31,135 nt of DNA from a virus, in the IMG/VR virus record IMGVR_UViG_3300045242_000307, positions 1 through 31,135 of that record. The stretch is one strand, 5' to 3'. Of this stretch, positions 7,265 through 13,052 are shown in pieces; the first letter of the stretch is position 1; every line of letters begins with the position of its first letter. The notes beneath the pieces are model-generated. The model saw only the letters and a list, made by a program, of their open reading frames with translations. It was not told where the DNA came from and did no database searches. The translations under genes and the position numbers were made by a program.

Positions 7265-7419
7265 ACCATTGGGCCGCGCCAGCCGTCGTTGATCCAAATG
7301 TAGAGGTAGGCATGTCCGTGGAACTTGTTGCGCCAGCGCGTGGCGCGGCGGCGCGTGAAGAAAACGCGCATGGGCTCCCAGTTGTCCATGACCGTGACGG
7401 CGTAGCGGCGGAGTTTCAC
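7261..7419 (-). CDS. Small basic protein, 52 aa
   Basis: This gene is short. It starts with GTG at 7419 overlapping the upstream stop (GTGA) and ends overlapping the next ATG (ATGA). The product begins VKLRRYAVTVMDNWEPM, continues with an Arg-rich FFTRRRATRWRNKFHG and ends AYLYIWINDGWRGPMV. It is aromatic and strongly basic, perhaps a small beta-rich nucleic-acid-binding or structural protein. Coupling at both ends supports its reality. Confidence 0.6.
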   Translation of the reverse strand: MKLRRYAVTVMDNWEPMRVFFTRRRATRWRNKFHGHAYLYIWINDGWRGPMV

Positions 7420-7775
7420 GCGGCGTCCTCGTCCTTGTCTTCGTCCTTACGGCCCAGCGCCTCGACGGCCTCGGCAAAGCTGAAGTTAAGGTCGTTGGCG
7501 CAAGTCTCGCAGAAAAGGCCCTGATTGGCCGAGCCGATGGGCAGCCCCATATCCTCGTCCGGGCCCATGACATTGGCTATGCGCCCCGCGCCGCCCAGCA
7601 TCATCTCCAAGCCCATCTGGCGGCGCGCTGCTTGAACATCTATGCCCATGTGCTCCACCGTCACGCGGTAAAACATTGGCAAGCCGGTGTGCATCACGCC
7701 TTTACCGCAGCGCGCGCAGGGCGTGAAATCGGTCTGCTTCATCGCGCGAGAACGGTCGTATTCGAAGATGGGCAT
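7416..7775 (-). CDS. Hypothetical zinc-binding protein, 119 aa
   Basis: The ATG at 7775 follows AGAGGACTACGCTT. Two CxxC pairs, CARCGKG near residue 20 and CETCAND near residue 90, probably form one zinc site that joins the two ends of the domain. Between them lies a GLPMFYRVTVEHMGIDVQAARRQMGLEMMLGG segment. The C-terminus is very acidic (GRKDEDKDEDAA). It is the first gene after the capsid gene, where head-completion or accessory proteins often lie. No family is recognised, so a virion role is only inference. Confidence 0.65.
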   Translation of the reverse strand: MPIFEYDRSRAMKQTDFTPCARCGKGVMHTGLPMFYRVTVEHMGIDVQAARRQMGLEMMLGGAGRIANVMGPDEDMGLPIGSANQGLFCETCANDLNFSFAEAVEALGRKDEDKDEDAA

Positions 7776-7803
7776 AAGCGTAGTCCTCTGTTAAATCCTC
7801 GTC

Positions 7804-7830
7804 GGGGACCCGAGCATAACCCGGGCCCCC
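7804..7830 (-). terminator. Strong stem-loop after the capsid stop codon
   Basis: On the minus strand GGGGGCCCGGG, a UUAUG loop and CUCGGGUCCCC can pair over 11 base pairs (two G-U). The stem starts 17 bases after the TAA of the capsid gene. No U-run follows, so it is not a classical intrinsic terminator. It may partly terminate, or stabilise the 3' end of the abundant capsid mRNA. Confidence 0.55.
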
Positions 7831-7846
7831 GGCGCGGTAAACGTGG

Positions 7847-7872
7847 TTAGGCAGTCAACACTCCCTGAAGGA
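7847..7872 (-). CDS. Major capsid exon 5 (26 nt)
   Basis: The last two bases of a Phe codon are followed by LQGVLTA and TAA. This fits the end of related coat proteins, where two residues separate the SN from LQG. Only this short exon lies 3' of intron 4. Without splicing, the reading frame would end in the intron with FIWSALTNYL. Confidence 0.85.
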
Positions 7873-10800
7873 CATTTGTTCGCTGCCGGGGCTCTTTATC
7901 CCCGGTCTCCATATGTCACCATATGGTTCGGACTATCTCATCACGCTTGTGCGTGTCGGGCGCTCGTGGGACCATTATTCTTTCGTCAGGTCCTAGTCTC
8001 TACGCCTTCCGCAGCCCGTTACGTCTGCGGCTTGGCACGGTATTGCCTCGGAGAGGGTTCACCGTTTCACCCGATTTTCCTTACAGATAGTTTGTAAGGG
8101 CGCTCCAAATAAACGCATTCGAGAGTGTCATGTTGCCCGCCCAACCAATTAAACGGATCATAGCGTCCTGATTCACCGAAAATCGATCGGGATCAAGGGG
8201 CACCATGTTCCGCCTACTGTGCGGGCGCCAATGCAAATATTTGGTGTTCAACATGTACATCGTTGTACTGGGAGCACCACCTACTGCACTGGTCGATGAC
8301 GACAGCTGGGGCGGCAGCGGGTCGGCTGCGAAGCCCTGGAAGCCACCGTCGAGCACCACGTCGGCGTTGAGGTACTTGAGGCTTTGGAATCCGGCCTCGG
8401 CCATGTCCGGGGCCGCATTCTCGGTCTGGATGCGCTGGATCGCTTGCAGCGCATTCAGGTAGTACTTGTACATCACGTTGTCGGCGATGATCAAGTCCGG
8501 GTAGTCGCGCCCGCGGATGAGCGTGACCCAGAGCGAGTCCATCTGCTGAAGGATGGTCGAGCTGGAGAGCACCGCCCCGCCATTGGTACCGGCGGACCAG
8601 CTTTGGTTCTGCCAGAAGGACCACTGCGAGCGATCGATGCCGCCGACGGTGCCGCTGGTCGGCGTCGCGGCGACGAGGAGTTGCAGTCCGCCGACGGAGT
8701 TGGTCACGGTCCCGTCGCCGTAGATGCCCTGGGAGAGGCCGTTCATGAAGGTCGATTTGTTAGCGCGCGCTTGTTTATAGCGCGCTTCTGCATGTTGCCA
8801 TGCAGTCCAGACTATCTCATCCCTTTCGGGTCGGGCGCTCGTGGCGGGATTATTCTTTCGTCACCCGCTAGTCGTTACACCTTCCGCTGCCCTGGCCCCC
8901 TTAGCCGGGGGTTACATCAGCGGCTCGGTTCGGTATTGCCCGCTGGGGGTGTCCACCGAATTCACCCGATTTACTACCTGCTACTATTTGTTAGGTCGTA
9001 ACAAATAATTGCAGGTGGGACTCCAAATAAACAGAATCCTCTGCGTTCATGATTCGGCTCTCAAGGAGATCTATAATTGCCTCCTCTCCGCTATTTTGCA
9101 ACTCTTCCAATCCACTGATGCTAACGGCAACTGCCGCTTGGCGAATTGGATATTCGGCTGCGGTAAATACCTGAGAGGGAGCGATGTTCAACGTCTGGTA
9201 GCCGCTGTCGATTTGTTAGTTGCGCGCTTGTTTATAGTGCGCTTCTGCATGTCGCCATGCAGTCCGGACTATCTCTTCACCTTATTTGGTGCCGGGGGCT
9301 CGTGGGCGGGGTTATCGTTGGGACTCACCCGCCTAGTCTCTACACCTTCCGCAGAACCTTGGCCCACTGCGGCTCGGCTCGGTGTTGTCTCTGCTCTAGC
9401 AATCAACTGGCCGAAGAAACTATCGGGAGGCCATTCGCGCCGCATCCACTGCAACGCTAAAGCCCGCCAGTCAGCTGCTCGATTAGAGATATTCACCGAA
9501 TTCTCCCGGTTGAGTGGCTAGCGTTTTATTTGCTGACCACTGGAAGGTTTGATTGTCCGCATAATTAAGCTCCTGGACGATCGTCCTTCCGCCTCCGAAT
9601 GTTTTCAAGTTGCCCTTGCGGGTCAGTCGGAGTAGTGCAGCGTTATTCCTCGACATATTATCAGCGAGTTCCGATTATTTGTTACCGCGCGCTTGTTTAT
9701 AGCGCGCTTCTGCATGTTGCCATGCAGTCCAGACTATCTCTTGTTGGCACGTGCCTTAGCGCGCTTACGCGCTTTGGCTTCCTTACTCTTGCGTGCATTA
9801 GCACGGGCTAATCCCGCTAACCGAGCAGCACGATATTCTGGATTTTGCCACCGCGCCTTAGAACGGGCCGATTGTGCAGCCTTCCATTCAGGCGTCTTCA
9901 TTACCTCGGCCATGGCCTGTATGCCCTTGGCCTGAGTTTCTGGCAAATGCTCCATCTGCTTGGCACGGTATTCCGGGTCTTGCCAAAGTTCTTTTGTCCT
10001 AGAACCTGTCTTACAGTTGGCGCGCCATTCCGGATCCTTACGGCACTCCCGTAAAGCAGCCAACCCCTTAGACAAGTTTTCTTCGCGCACCATTCTGACC
10101 TTAGAGCCGGGGATGAACCAATATGAGTTAACCTTAACTCTACCCCGGTCTAAGCTTTCACGCCGCACTGCCTGTATCTCTGGGATTAGCCACTGCTCGC
10201 GGCAATTTTTGCTCTGATTTTCCCTTTTCAAGGGATCAGTGTCCCAAAGTTCATGCATAGCGGCGCGGGCCTTGTCGAAAATGGCCGCGCGCTTCGCCAA
10301 GAATTCTTCATCTTGGCGGGCGTTAGTTTTGGCTCGACCCTTGGCCAGTCCCGCTCTTACCGTTGCTGCAAATTCTGCGTTCTCTTCCCAGCGCTTTTTA
10401 GTCACTGCGGACATATAAGGGCTAGGCACAACGGAAGAAACTGGATTGGCTAAGTTATAACCAAACTCCCTTTCAACTGCACGCAACTGATCTATCCACC
10501 ATTGCTCCCGCTCCCTACGATCGACTACCGGGCACCTTTCGATTATCTCGAACGTAAAATTCTCAGCGCCATACTTACGCCAAGCGTTCTGAAGATAACG
10601 ATTGCCATGCTTACCCTGGATTAACTCGACTGTATGGCCCCTATGTCTTTTAGAGGCCTGAACGGAAGACCCTACATAAACCTTGTTGGTGACAAGGTTA
10701 CGCATAAGGTAGATTTCAGCATATTCATGCATGTGCCAACCCGGGTGCTCATGGGGCCATTATTCTTTCGTCAGGCCCTAGTCGTTACACCTGCCACGAC

Positions 10801-10977
10801 CCTGCGGAACTATACCCTCGCTCTGTAGCGTGGTAAAGTACCTTCTATTCGTGGATTGGCTCGGCATTACCCGCAAGGGGTGTCCACCGAATTCACCCAG
10901 TTTTCCACGGGCCAAACTCAACCCGTGCGATTACGCAACGTAGTGGTGACGATCTCGCTGAGATTAGGAAAGGCCAT
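7847..10977 (-). CDS. Major capsid protein, split by four group I introns
   Basis: The mature frame is the join of 10977-10921, 9671-9536, 9208-9033, 8752-8113 and 7872-7847 on the minus strand: 1035 nt, 344 residues. It begins MAFPNLSEIVTTTLRNRTG and ends SNAFLQGVLTA. The spliced protein reads like coat proteins of podovirus-type phages. Examples are GGGRTIVQELNYADNQTFQWYSGYQTL across the exon 2/3 junction, FTAAEYPIRQAAVAVSISG, and DPDRFSVNQDAMIRLIGWAGNMTLSNA near the C-terminus. All four junctions restore frame exactly (phases 0, 1, 0, 1), and every exon ends in T as group I splicing requires. The ribosome binding site AAAGGAA (10986-10992) is 8 bases before the ATG. The scaffold, portal and terminases lie upstream on the same strand. 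The gene cannot make full-length coat protein without RNA splicing. Confidence 0.93.
7873..8112 (-). ncRNA. Group I intron 4 of the capsid gene (240 nt)
   Basis: The 5' site follows the T at 8113. The guide GCGC (8103-8100) can pair with GCGU of the exon, a short P1. The core element GUGCCAAGCCGC and the R-type GUAGAGACUAGGACC are present. The P7 halves are GACUA (7998-7994) and UAGUC (7935-7931), and a P7.1-like hairpin follows GACUA. The intron ends in G at 7873. Its 3' domain (hairpins CCAUAUGGUGACAUAUGG and CCGGGGAUAAAGAGCCCCGG) differs from that of the other three introns. There is no ORF inside. It is the smallest and most diverged member of the set. Confidence 0.88.
8113..8752 (-). CDS. 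Major capsid exon 4 (640 nt, main coding block)
   Basis: It encodes residues 124-336 and the first base of codon 337. It begins TFMNGLSQGIYGDGT, right after the S of exon 3. It carries GTVGGIDRSQWSFWQNQSW, WVTLIRGRDYPDLIIADN, ALQAIQRIQTEN and the VPLDPDRF..LIGWAGNMT end of the coat fold. A gene finder sees it as a separate 221-residue ORF starting at the internal ATG 8746 and running into intron 4 to a false stop. Confidence 0.92.
8753..9032 (-). ncRNA. Group I intron 3 of the capsid gene (280 nt)
   Basis: The guide GGAGUCC (9024-9018) pairs with GGAUUCU at the exon 3 end, giving a seven-pair P1 with U-G at the splice site. CCGAACCGAGCCGC is the Q element and GUGUAACGACUAGCGG the R element. 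The P7 halves are GACUA (8873-8869) and UAGUC (8814-8810). A P7.1-like hairpin GCGGG..CCCGC and a short P8 hairpin CCCGAAAGGG follow. The 3' domain has the CUGCAUGGCAACAUGCAG hairpin and a GCGCGC..GCGCGC hairpin, and the intron ends AACAAAUCG. The extra P7.1 hairpin suggests subgroup IA. There is no ORF. The exons around it join as EDS/TFM. Confidence 0.92.
9033..9208 (-). CDS. Major capsid exon 3 (176 nt)
   Basis: It begins with the AC of the split Tyr codon 65 and encodes SGYQTLNIAPSQVFTAAEY, then AAVAVSISGLEELQNSGEEA and LLESRIMNAEDS (to residue 123). The reading matches the N-arm and spine-helix region of related coat proteins. The end GAUUCU pairs with the intron 3 guide sequence. Confidence 0.9.
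9209..9535 (-). ncRNA. Group I intron 2 of the capsid gene (327 nt)
   Basis: Exon AGUGGU pairs with guide GCCACU (9518-9513). The Q-like ACCGAGCCGAGCCGC and R-like GUGUAGAGACUAGGCGGG are present, and P7 is GACUA (9338-9334) with UAGUC (9271-9267). The 3' domain (hairpin CUGCAUGGCGACAUGCAG, then GCGCAC..GCGCGC, then CUAACAAAUCG) is nearly identical to introns 1 and 3. About 120 bases of extra sequence lie between the P3/P4 region and the Q element. It holds no convincing ORF and may be the remains of an insertion. Splicing rebuilds Tyr65 from T and AC. Confidence 0.9.
9536..9671 (-). CDS. Major capsid exon 2 (136 nt)
   Basis: It encodes ELADNMSRNNAALLRLTRKG, then NLKTFGGGRTIVQELNYADN and QTFQW, plus the first base of Tyr65. 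This is the conserved segment after RTG in related coat proteins. It has no start codon of its own and is too short for a normal gene call, so it is easily missed. Confidence 0.9.
9672..10920 (-). ncRNA. Group I intron 1 of the capsid gene (1249 nt), with homing endonuclease
   Basis: Exon CACGGGU pairs with guide GCCCGUG (10912-10906), a seven-pair P1 ending in U-G. P7 is GACUA (10783-10779) and UAGUC (9736-9732). The P7.1-like hairpin GGGCC..GGCCC and the P3 strand GAGCACCCGGG follow the first P7 half. The P8 stem is GUUGGCAC paired with GUGCCAAC, and the endonuclease ORF sits in its loop. The 3' domain has the same CUGCAUGGCAACAUGCAG and GCGCGC hairpins as introns 2 and 3. The intron ends AACAAAUAAUCG. 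Splicing joins RTG to ELADN. Confidence 0.92.
9734..10732 (-). CDS. GIY-YIG homing endonuclease inside intron 1
   Basis: This 332-residue enzyme would cut intronless capsid alleles and drive spread of intron 1. The GIY-YIG fold is at the N-terminus: EIYLMRNLVTNKVYVGSSVQ (residues 6-25), the helix with KRHRGH near 28-33, and RCPVVDRREREQWWID with the likely catalytic Glu near 76, then GYNLANP. The long C-terminal part has repeated W-x-(D/N)PE(Y/W)(R/K)A units (KDPEWRAN, QDPEYRAK, KTPEWKAA, QNPEYRAA), like NUMOD3-type DNA-binding repeats, and a very basic end (KSKEAKARKRAKARANKR). The ATG at 10732 directly follows the 5' strand of P8. The TAG stop (9736-9734) is part of the P7 UAGUC strand, so ORF and ribozyme core overlap. 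It appears intact. Confidence 0.93.
   Translation of the reverse strand: MHEYAEIYLMRNLVTNKVYVGSSVQASKRHRGHTVELIQGKHGNRYLQNAWRKYGAENFTFEIIERCPVVDRREREQWWIDQLRAVEREFGYNLANPVSSVVPSPYMSAVTKKRWEENAEFAATVRAGLAKGRAKTNARQDEEFLAKRAAIFDKARAAMHELWDTDPLKRENQSKNCREQWLIPEIQAVRRESLDRGRVKVNSYWFIPGSKVRMVREENLSKGLAALRECRKDPEWRANCKTGSRTKELWQDPEYRAKQMEHLPETQAKGIQAMAEVMKTPEWKAAQSARSKARWQNPEYRAARLAGLARANARKSKEAKARKRAKARANKR
10921..10977 (-). CDS. Major capsid exon 1 (57 nt)
   Basis: The ATG at 10977 has AAAGGAA 8 bases upstream. It encodes MAFPNLSEIVTTTLRNRTG, a well-conserved coat N-terminus. The frame then meets a TGA in the first codon of the intron. The exon end CACGGGU pairs with the intron guide sequence. 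Confidence 0.92.
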
Positions 10978-11161
10978 TGCTGGAATTCCTTTCTCTCAGT
11001 GTTCTTCCAACCCAGCCCCACCCCGGCCAACGCCCGCCCATCCACCTTGTACGGCGGACCTACGGGCCAAGCACTCGGGATCTTTTAGCTGGGCTTCTGC
11101 GGCTACACCCTTGTGGGGCCGCCCGCCGCGGGCGATGCGTCGCCTATTGTAAAGGGACAAA
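10978..11161 (-). promoter_or_regulatory. Leader before the capsid gene with ribosome binding site
   Basis: This is 184 bases between the 88-aa gene and the capsid ATG. AAAGGAA at 10986-10992 is the capsid ribosome binding site. The rest is GC-rich (GGGGTGGGGCTGGG near 11020). A 74-codon frame (10996-11220) crosses it, but its start lies inside the neighbour and it has no supporting site. I see no clear promoter. Confidence 0.5.
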
Positions 11162-11428
11162 TCAAACCGGCTCTCGGTTGAAATGGAATATAACACCAGG
11201 CTTCCAATCAGCCAGATCACCCTTATTGCGAGGCACCCCGGTATAGCGCCCCATGATCCTGTTATAAGCGCCCTCAGTCATCTCATGATGACCACCGCGC
11301 CGCGACAAATGGCCATCGTCTTTCACCCAAAAGGCAAAGTCCTTGAAATCCGACATATGCCAACGCGGACGCAACTTAACGGCTTCTAGTTTTTGCGCCG
11401 CCGTCAATTTCTTCCATTCAACAAACAT
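11162..11428 (-). CDS. Hypothetical protein, 88 aa
   Basis: The ATG at 11428 follows a strong GGGGGGAGCA site, which favours it over the in-frame ATG at 11506. The product begins MFVEWKKLTAAQKLEAVKLR and has WHMSDFKDFAFWVKDDGHLSRR, HHEMTEGAYNRIMGRYTG and KPGVIFHFNREP. It looks like a small soluble alpha/beta protein. TAAQKLEAVKLR and TEGAYNRIMG suggest a compact DNA-binding or phage regulatory fold, but I cannot name a family. It directly precedes the capsid leader. Confidence 0.65.
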   Translation of the reverse strand: MFVEWKKLTAAQKLEAVKLRPRWHMSDFKDFAFWVKDDGHLSRRGGHHEMTEGAYNRIMGRYTGVPRNKGDLADWKPGVIFHFNREPV

Positions 11429-11568
11429 TGCTCCCCCCGATTCAACACCAGCAACCGATACCAACTCATGGTATCCTGATTCCACAAATAATAGCACTTC
11501 TGCCACCTCAGCCGCAGCCAGCGGAAGCGCACCTCATCGGGAGGGTGCCAGATCAAGCGCGCGCTCAT
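11404..11568 (-). CDS. Small basic Trp-rich protein, 54 aa
   Basis: The ATG at 11568 overlaps the upstream stop (ATGA). The frame then runs to a TGA at 11404-11406, overlapping the start of the next gene by 25 bases. The product has MSARLIWHPPDEVRFRWLRL and RWQKCYYLWNQDTMSWYRLL, with many Trp, Arg and Tyr. Unknown function. The coupling supports it, but it could be chance. Confidence 0.45.
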   Translation of the reverse strand: MSARLIWHPPDEVRFRWLRLRWQKCYYLWNQDTMSWYRLLVLNRGEQCLLNGRN

Positions 11569-11750
11569 GTCTGCCTCGCGGCCATGTGCGCATTCATAAC
11601 CTCCAACGCGCCGATCTTGCGCATCACCGCGAAATACAGCCCGCGGTATTGCTCGGGCACCAGCACAGAGCGGTCAATGCACGGCGCCACGACGCGCTCG
11701 TGCGCCAGCCGCTCCCTAAGCCGCATCAGCCTCCGATCAATCGAATTCAC
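11565..11750 (-). CDS. Hypothetical protein, 61 aa
   Basis: The GTG at 11750 overlaps the upstream stop (GTGA). The product is helical and charged: MNSIDRRLMRLRERLAHERV, then LVPEQYRGLYFAVMRKIGALEVMNAHMAARQT. No family is recognised. It belongs to a chain of coupled small genes between scaffold and capsid. Confidence 0.6.
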   Translation of the reverse strand: MNSIDRRLMRLRERLAHERVVAPCIDRSVLVPEQYRGLYFAVMRKIGALEVMNAHMAARQT

Positions 11751-11995
11751 GATTCAACCCCGATTGCAGCCAACCGATCCCGCGCCACGGCGATGCGGCT
11801 GTCGATCCCGGCAATAATGCACGCCTGCAATTCAAGGAAGCTAGACCGGGCATCCTCTTTCTTTGCCTGCATCACAGTATGGCCGGCAGTATTGATGGTA
11901 AGGTCCTTCGCGGCCGAGACGACGAGTTTGGCGCGCTCGAGCGATCCAATTTCCTCGATCAGGCGCGCGCCCCGGGTTACGTCCTCTCCCTTCAT
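11747..11995 (-). CDS. Hypothetical helical protein, 82 aa
   Basis: The ATG at 11995 overlaps the previous stop (ATGA) and is preferred to the longer frame from 12088. The product reads MKGEDVTRGARLIEEIGSLE, then ERAKLVVSAAKDLTINTAGH, and ends in helices (SSFLELQACIIAGIDSRIAV). It is probably a two- or three-helix soluble protein, with no membrane segment. Unknown function. Confidence 0.6.
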   Translation of the reverse strand: MKGEDVTRGARLIEEIGSLERAKLVVSAAKDLTINTAGHTVMQAKKEDARSSFLELQACIIAGIDSRIAVARDRLAAIGVES

Positions 11996-12198
11996 CCGTG
12001 CCCATTCCCCCCGGTCACATCGTCGGGGTCGAAGCCCGGCGCGTAGTAGCGCAGCGAGCCATAGTTCACCGGCCGCTTGCCCACGCACAAAAAGACGCGC
12101 CTGATATCCTGGCTGCGCCTAACGCGCCGCCCGCAAAACGCCTTCAAGCCTCCCGGCCACAGCGCCAGTCGGCGCCCGCACTCCGGGCAATGGCTCAT
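11992..12198 (-). CDS. Small Cys-containing protein, 68 aa
   Basis: The ATG at 12198 overlaps the preceding stop (ATGA). The N-terminus MSHCPECGRRLALWPGGLKAFC has a CxxC knuckle and a third Cys, so it may bind zinc. The middle is very basic (GRRVRRSQDIRRVFLCVGKR) and the end is Gly/Asp-rich (GFDPDDVTGGNGHG). It could bind nucleic acid, by composition only. Confidence 0.6.
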   Translation of the reverse strand: MSHCPECGRRLALWPGGLKAFCGRRVRRSQDIRRVFLCVGKRPVNYGSLRYYAPGFDPDDVTGGNGHG

Positions 12199-12497
12199 TG
12201 CATCATGCTCCCCGGCGCGGGCTGCTGCTCGTCCTCGTCCTCGCTGCCGCAGGAGCACAATTCTTGGTACCAGGAGTCGCGCTGCTCGGGCGAGCGGAAG
12301 AACATGTAGCCTTCGCAGTAACCACGCGAAGCCAACGCCGCTGTGGGCACCACCGTTATCTCGCTGATGCCGTCCCCGTTCCACGCCAACACCTCCATCA
12401 GGTAGTGCTCCGCGCCCACGCGCGCGAGTACCGCGCCCTTGCAAGCGCCATCATCCTCCAAGCGCAGGAAGCTCATGCCCACCAAATCCTCGGCCAT
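12195..12497 (-). CDS. Hypothetical acidic protein, 100 aa
   Basis: The ATG at 12497 follows GGAGCTGAGG. The product has MAEDLVGMSFLRLEDDGACK, a GAEHYLMEVLAWNGDGISEITVVP beta-rich segment, FFRSPEQRDSWYQELCSCGS and an acidic Gln/Pro-rich end (EDEDEQQPAPGSMMQ). The fold looks like a small beta barrel with an acidic tail. Unknown family. Confidence 0.6.
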   Translation of the reverse strand: MAEDLVGMSFLRLEDDGACKGAVLARVGAEHYLMEVLAWNGDGISEITVVPTAALASRGYCEGYMFFRSPEQRDSWYQELCSCGSEDEDEQQPAPGSMMQ

Positions 12498-12512
12498 CCT
12501 CAGCTCCCTAAA

Positions 12513-12629
12513 TTAGCGTGCGGGTCGATCGAATTGACGGCCAATGAGCAAGTCTAACCATGGAGGAAGCCGATCCGATCTTTCGTTGACCCAAGGCCCG
12601 CACTCCCCGGGTAAGGTACCCTCCTCCAT
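12513..12629 (-). CDS. Possible small protein, 38 aa
   Basis: The open frame from ATG 12629 to TAA 12513 starts MEEGTLPGECGPWVNERSDR and continues LPPWLDLLIGRQF. A weak TAGGATTTTGC site precedes it. It fills an otherwise empty gap between the secreted-protein gene and the 100-aa gene. Composition is plausible, but there is no other support. Confidence 0.35.
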   Translation of the reverse strand: MEEGTLPGECGPWVNERSDRLPPWLDLLIGRQFDRPAR

Positions 12630-12664
12630 GCAAAATCCTAGCCCCGCGCGCGGGCGCGCGCTAC

Positions 12665-13051
12665 CTAGCTGCTGGGCCTCGGCGCAAAAAAGCAGCGCCG
12701 CGAGCCATCCGGGCGCTTGCAGCGCCAGAAAGCGCCGTCGGGCGAAAGCTGCGCTTCGCTATATGGCACGATCTCATTGCGCGCGGGCGGCGCCACCTCG
12801 CCCCTTATAGCTTTTTCGACCCAATCGGCCGCGCGCACCGCAACGTGGTAACCGTCCGCGCGCGCTACGATCCAGGCCGGGTCGAGCACCATGCAATCGC
12901 CCGCGCCGCAGCACCACTCCCCGGCCGCATTCCTCAGCCCCTGCCGGCTAATCCAGCTGTCGTGCGGGTGCGTTTGGCGCGGGATGGCCAGCAGCGCGAG
13001 CGTGGCCAGCAGCGCCACCAATATCAATGGCCCGATGCGCCAGCTATCCAC
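12665..13051 (-). CDS. Membrane-anchored or secreted Cys-containing protein, 128 aa
   Basis: The GTG at 13051, just after the scaffold stop, has GAGGG upstream. TTG 13066 is an alternative. An N-terminal hydrophobic segment IGPLILVALLATLALLAI (about residues 6-23) acts as signal or anchor. The exported part has DSWISRQGLRNAAGEWCCGAGDCMVL, a Cys cluster seen in small exported proteins of Rhizobiales and their phages, and a second pair in WRCKRPDGSRRCFF. Four or five Cys suggest disulfides in the periplasm. Function is unknown. A role in the cell envelope during infection is possible. Confidence 0.7.
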   Translation of the reverse strand: MDSWRIGPLILVALLATLALLAIPRQTHPHDSWISRQGLRNAAGEWCCGAGDCMVLDPAWIVARADGYHVAVRAADWVEKAIRGEVAPPARNEIVPYSEAQLSPDGAFWRCKRPDGSRRCFFAPRPSS

Positions 13052-13052
13052 G

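Noticed and set aside
9009-9521. 170-codon plus-strand frame and other ORFs across introns 2 and 3
   Set aside because: They run antisense through exons and ribozyme cores and have no family resemblance. Conserved intron motifs explain the sequence.
7873-9740. Repeated segments of 60-70 bases read as a CRISPR array or a duplicated gene
   Set aside because: Only three close copies and one distant copy, with coding exons and long different sequences between them. They are the 3' domains of group I introns.
7847-10977. Capsid gene as a decayed pseudogene or as containing inteins
   Set aside because: Frame is restored exactly by removing the four segments. The segments hold in-frame stops, so they are not inteins, and they have group I core elements, so decay is not needed to explain the breaks.
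7847-10977. Diversity-generating retroelement like that of some Bordetella podoviruses
   Set aside because: No reverse transcriptase, template repeat or adenine-biased variable repeat is visible in the window.
10996-11220. 74-codon minus-strand frame before the capsid gene
   Set aside because: Its start lies inside the neighbouring 88-aa gene, it has no ribosome site, and the sequence is low complexity (Gly/Arg/Ala). It overlaps the leader of the coat gene.
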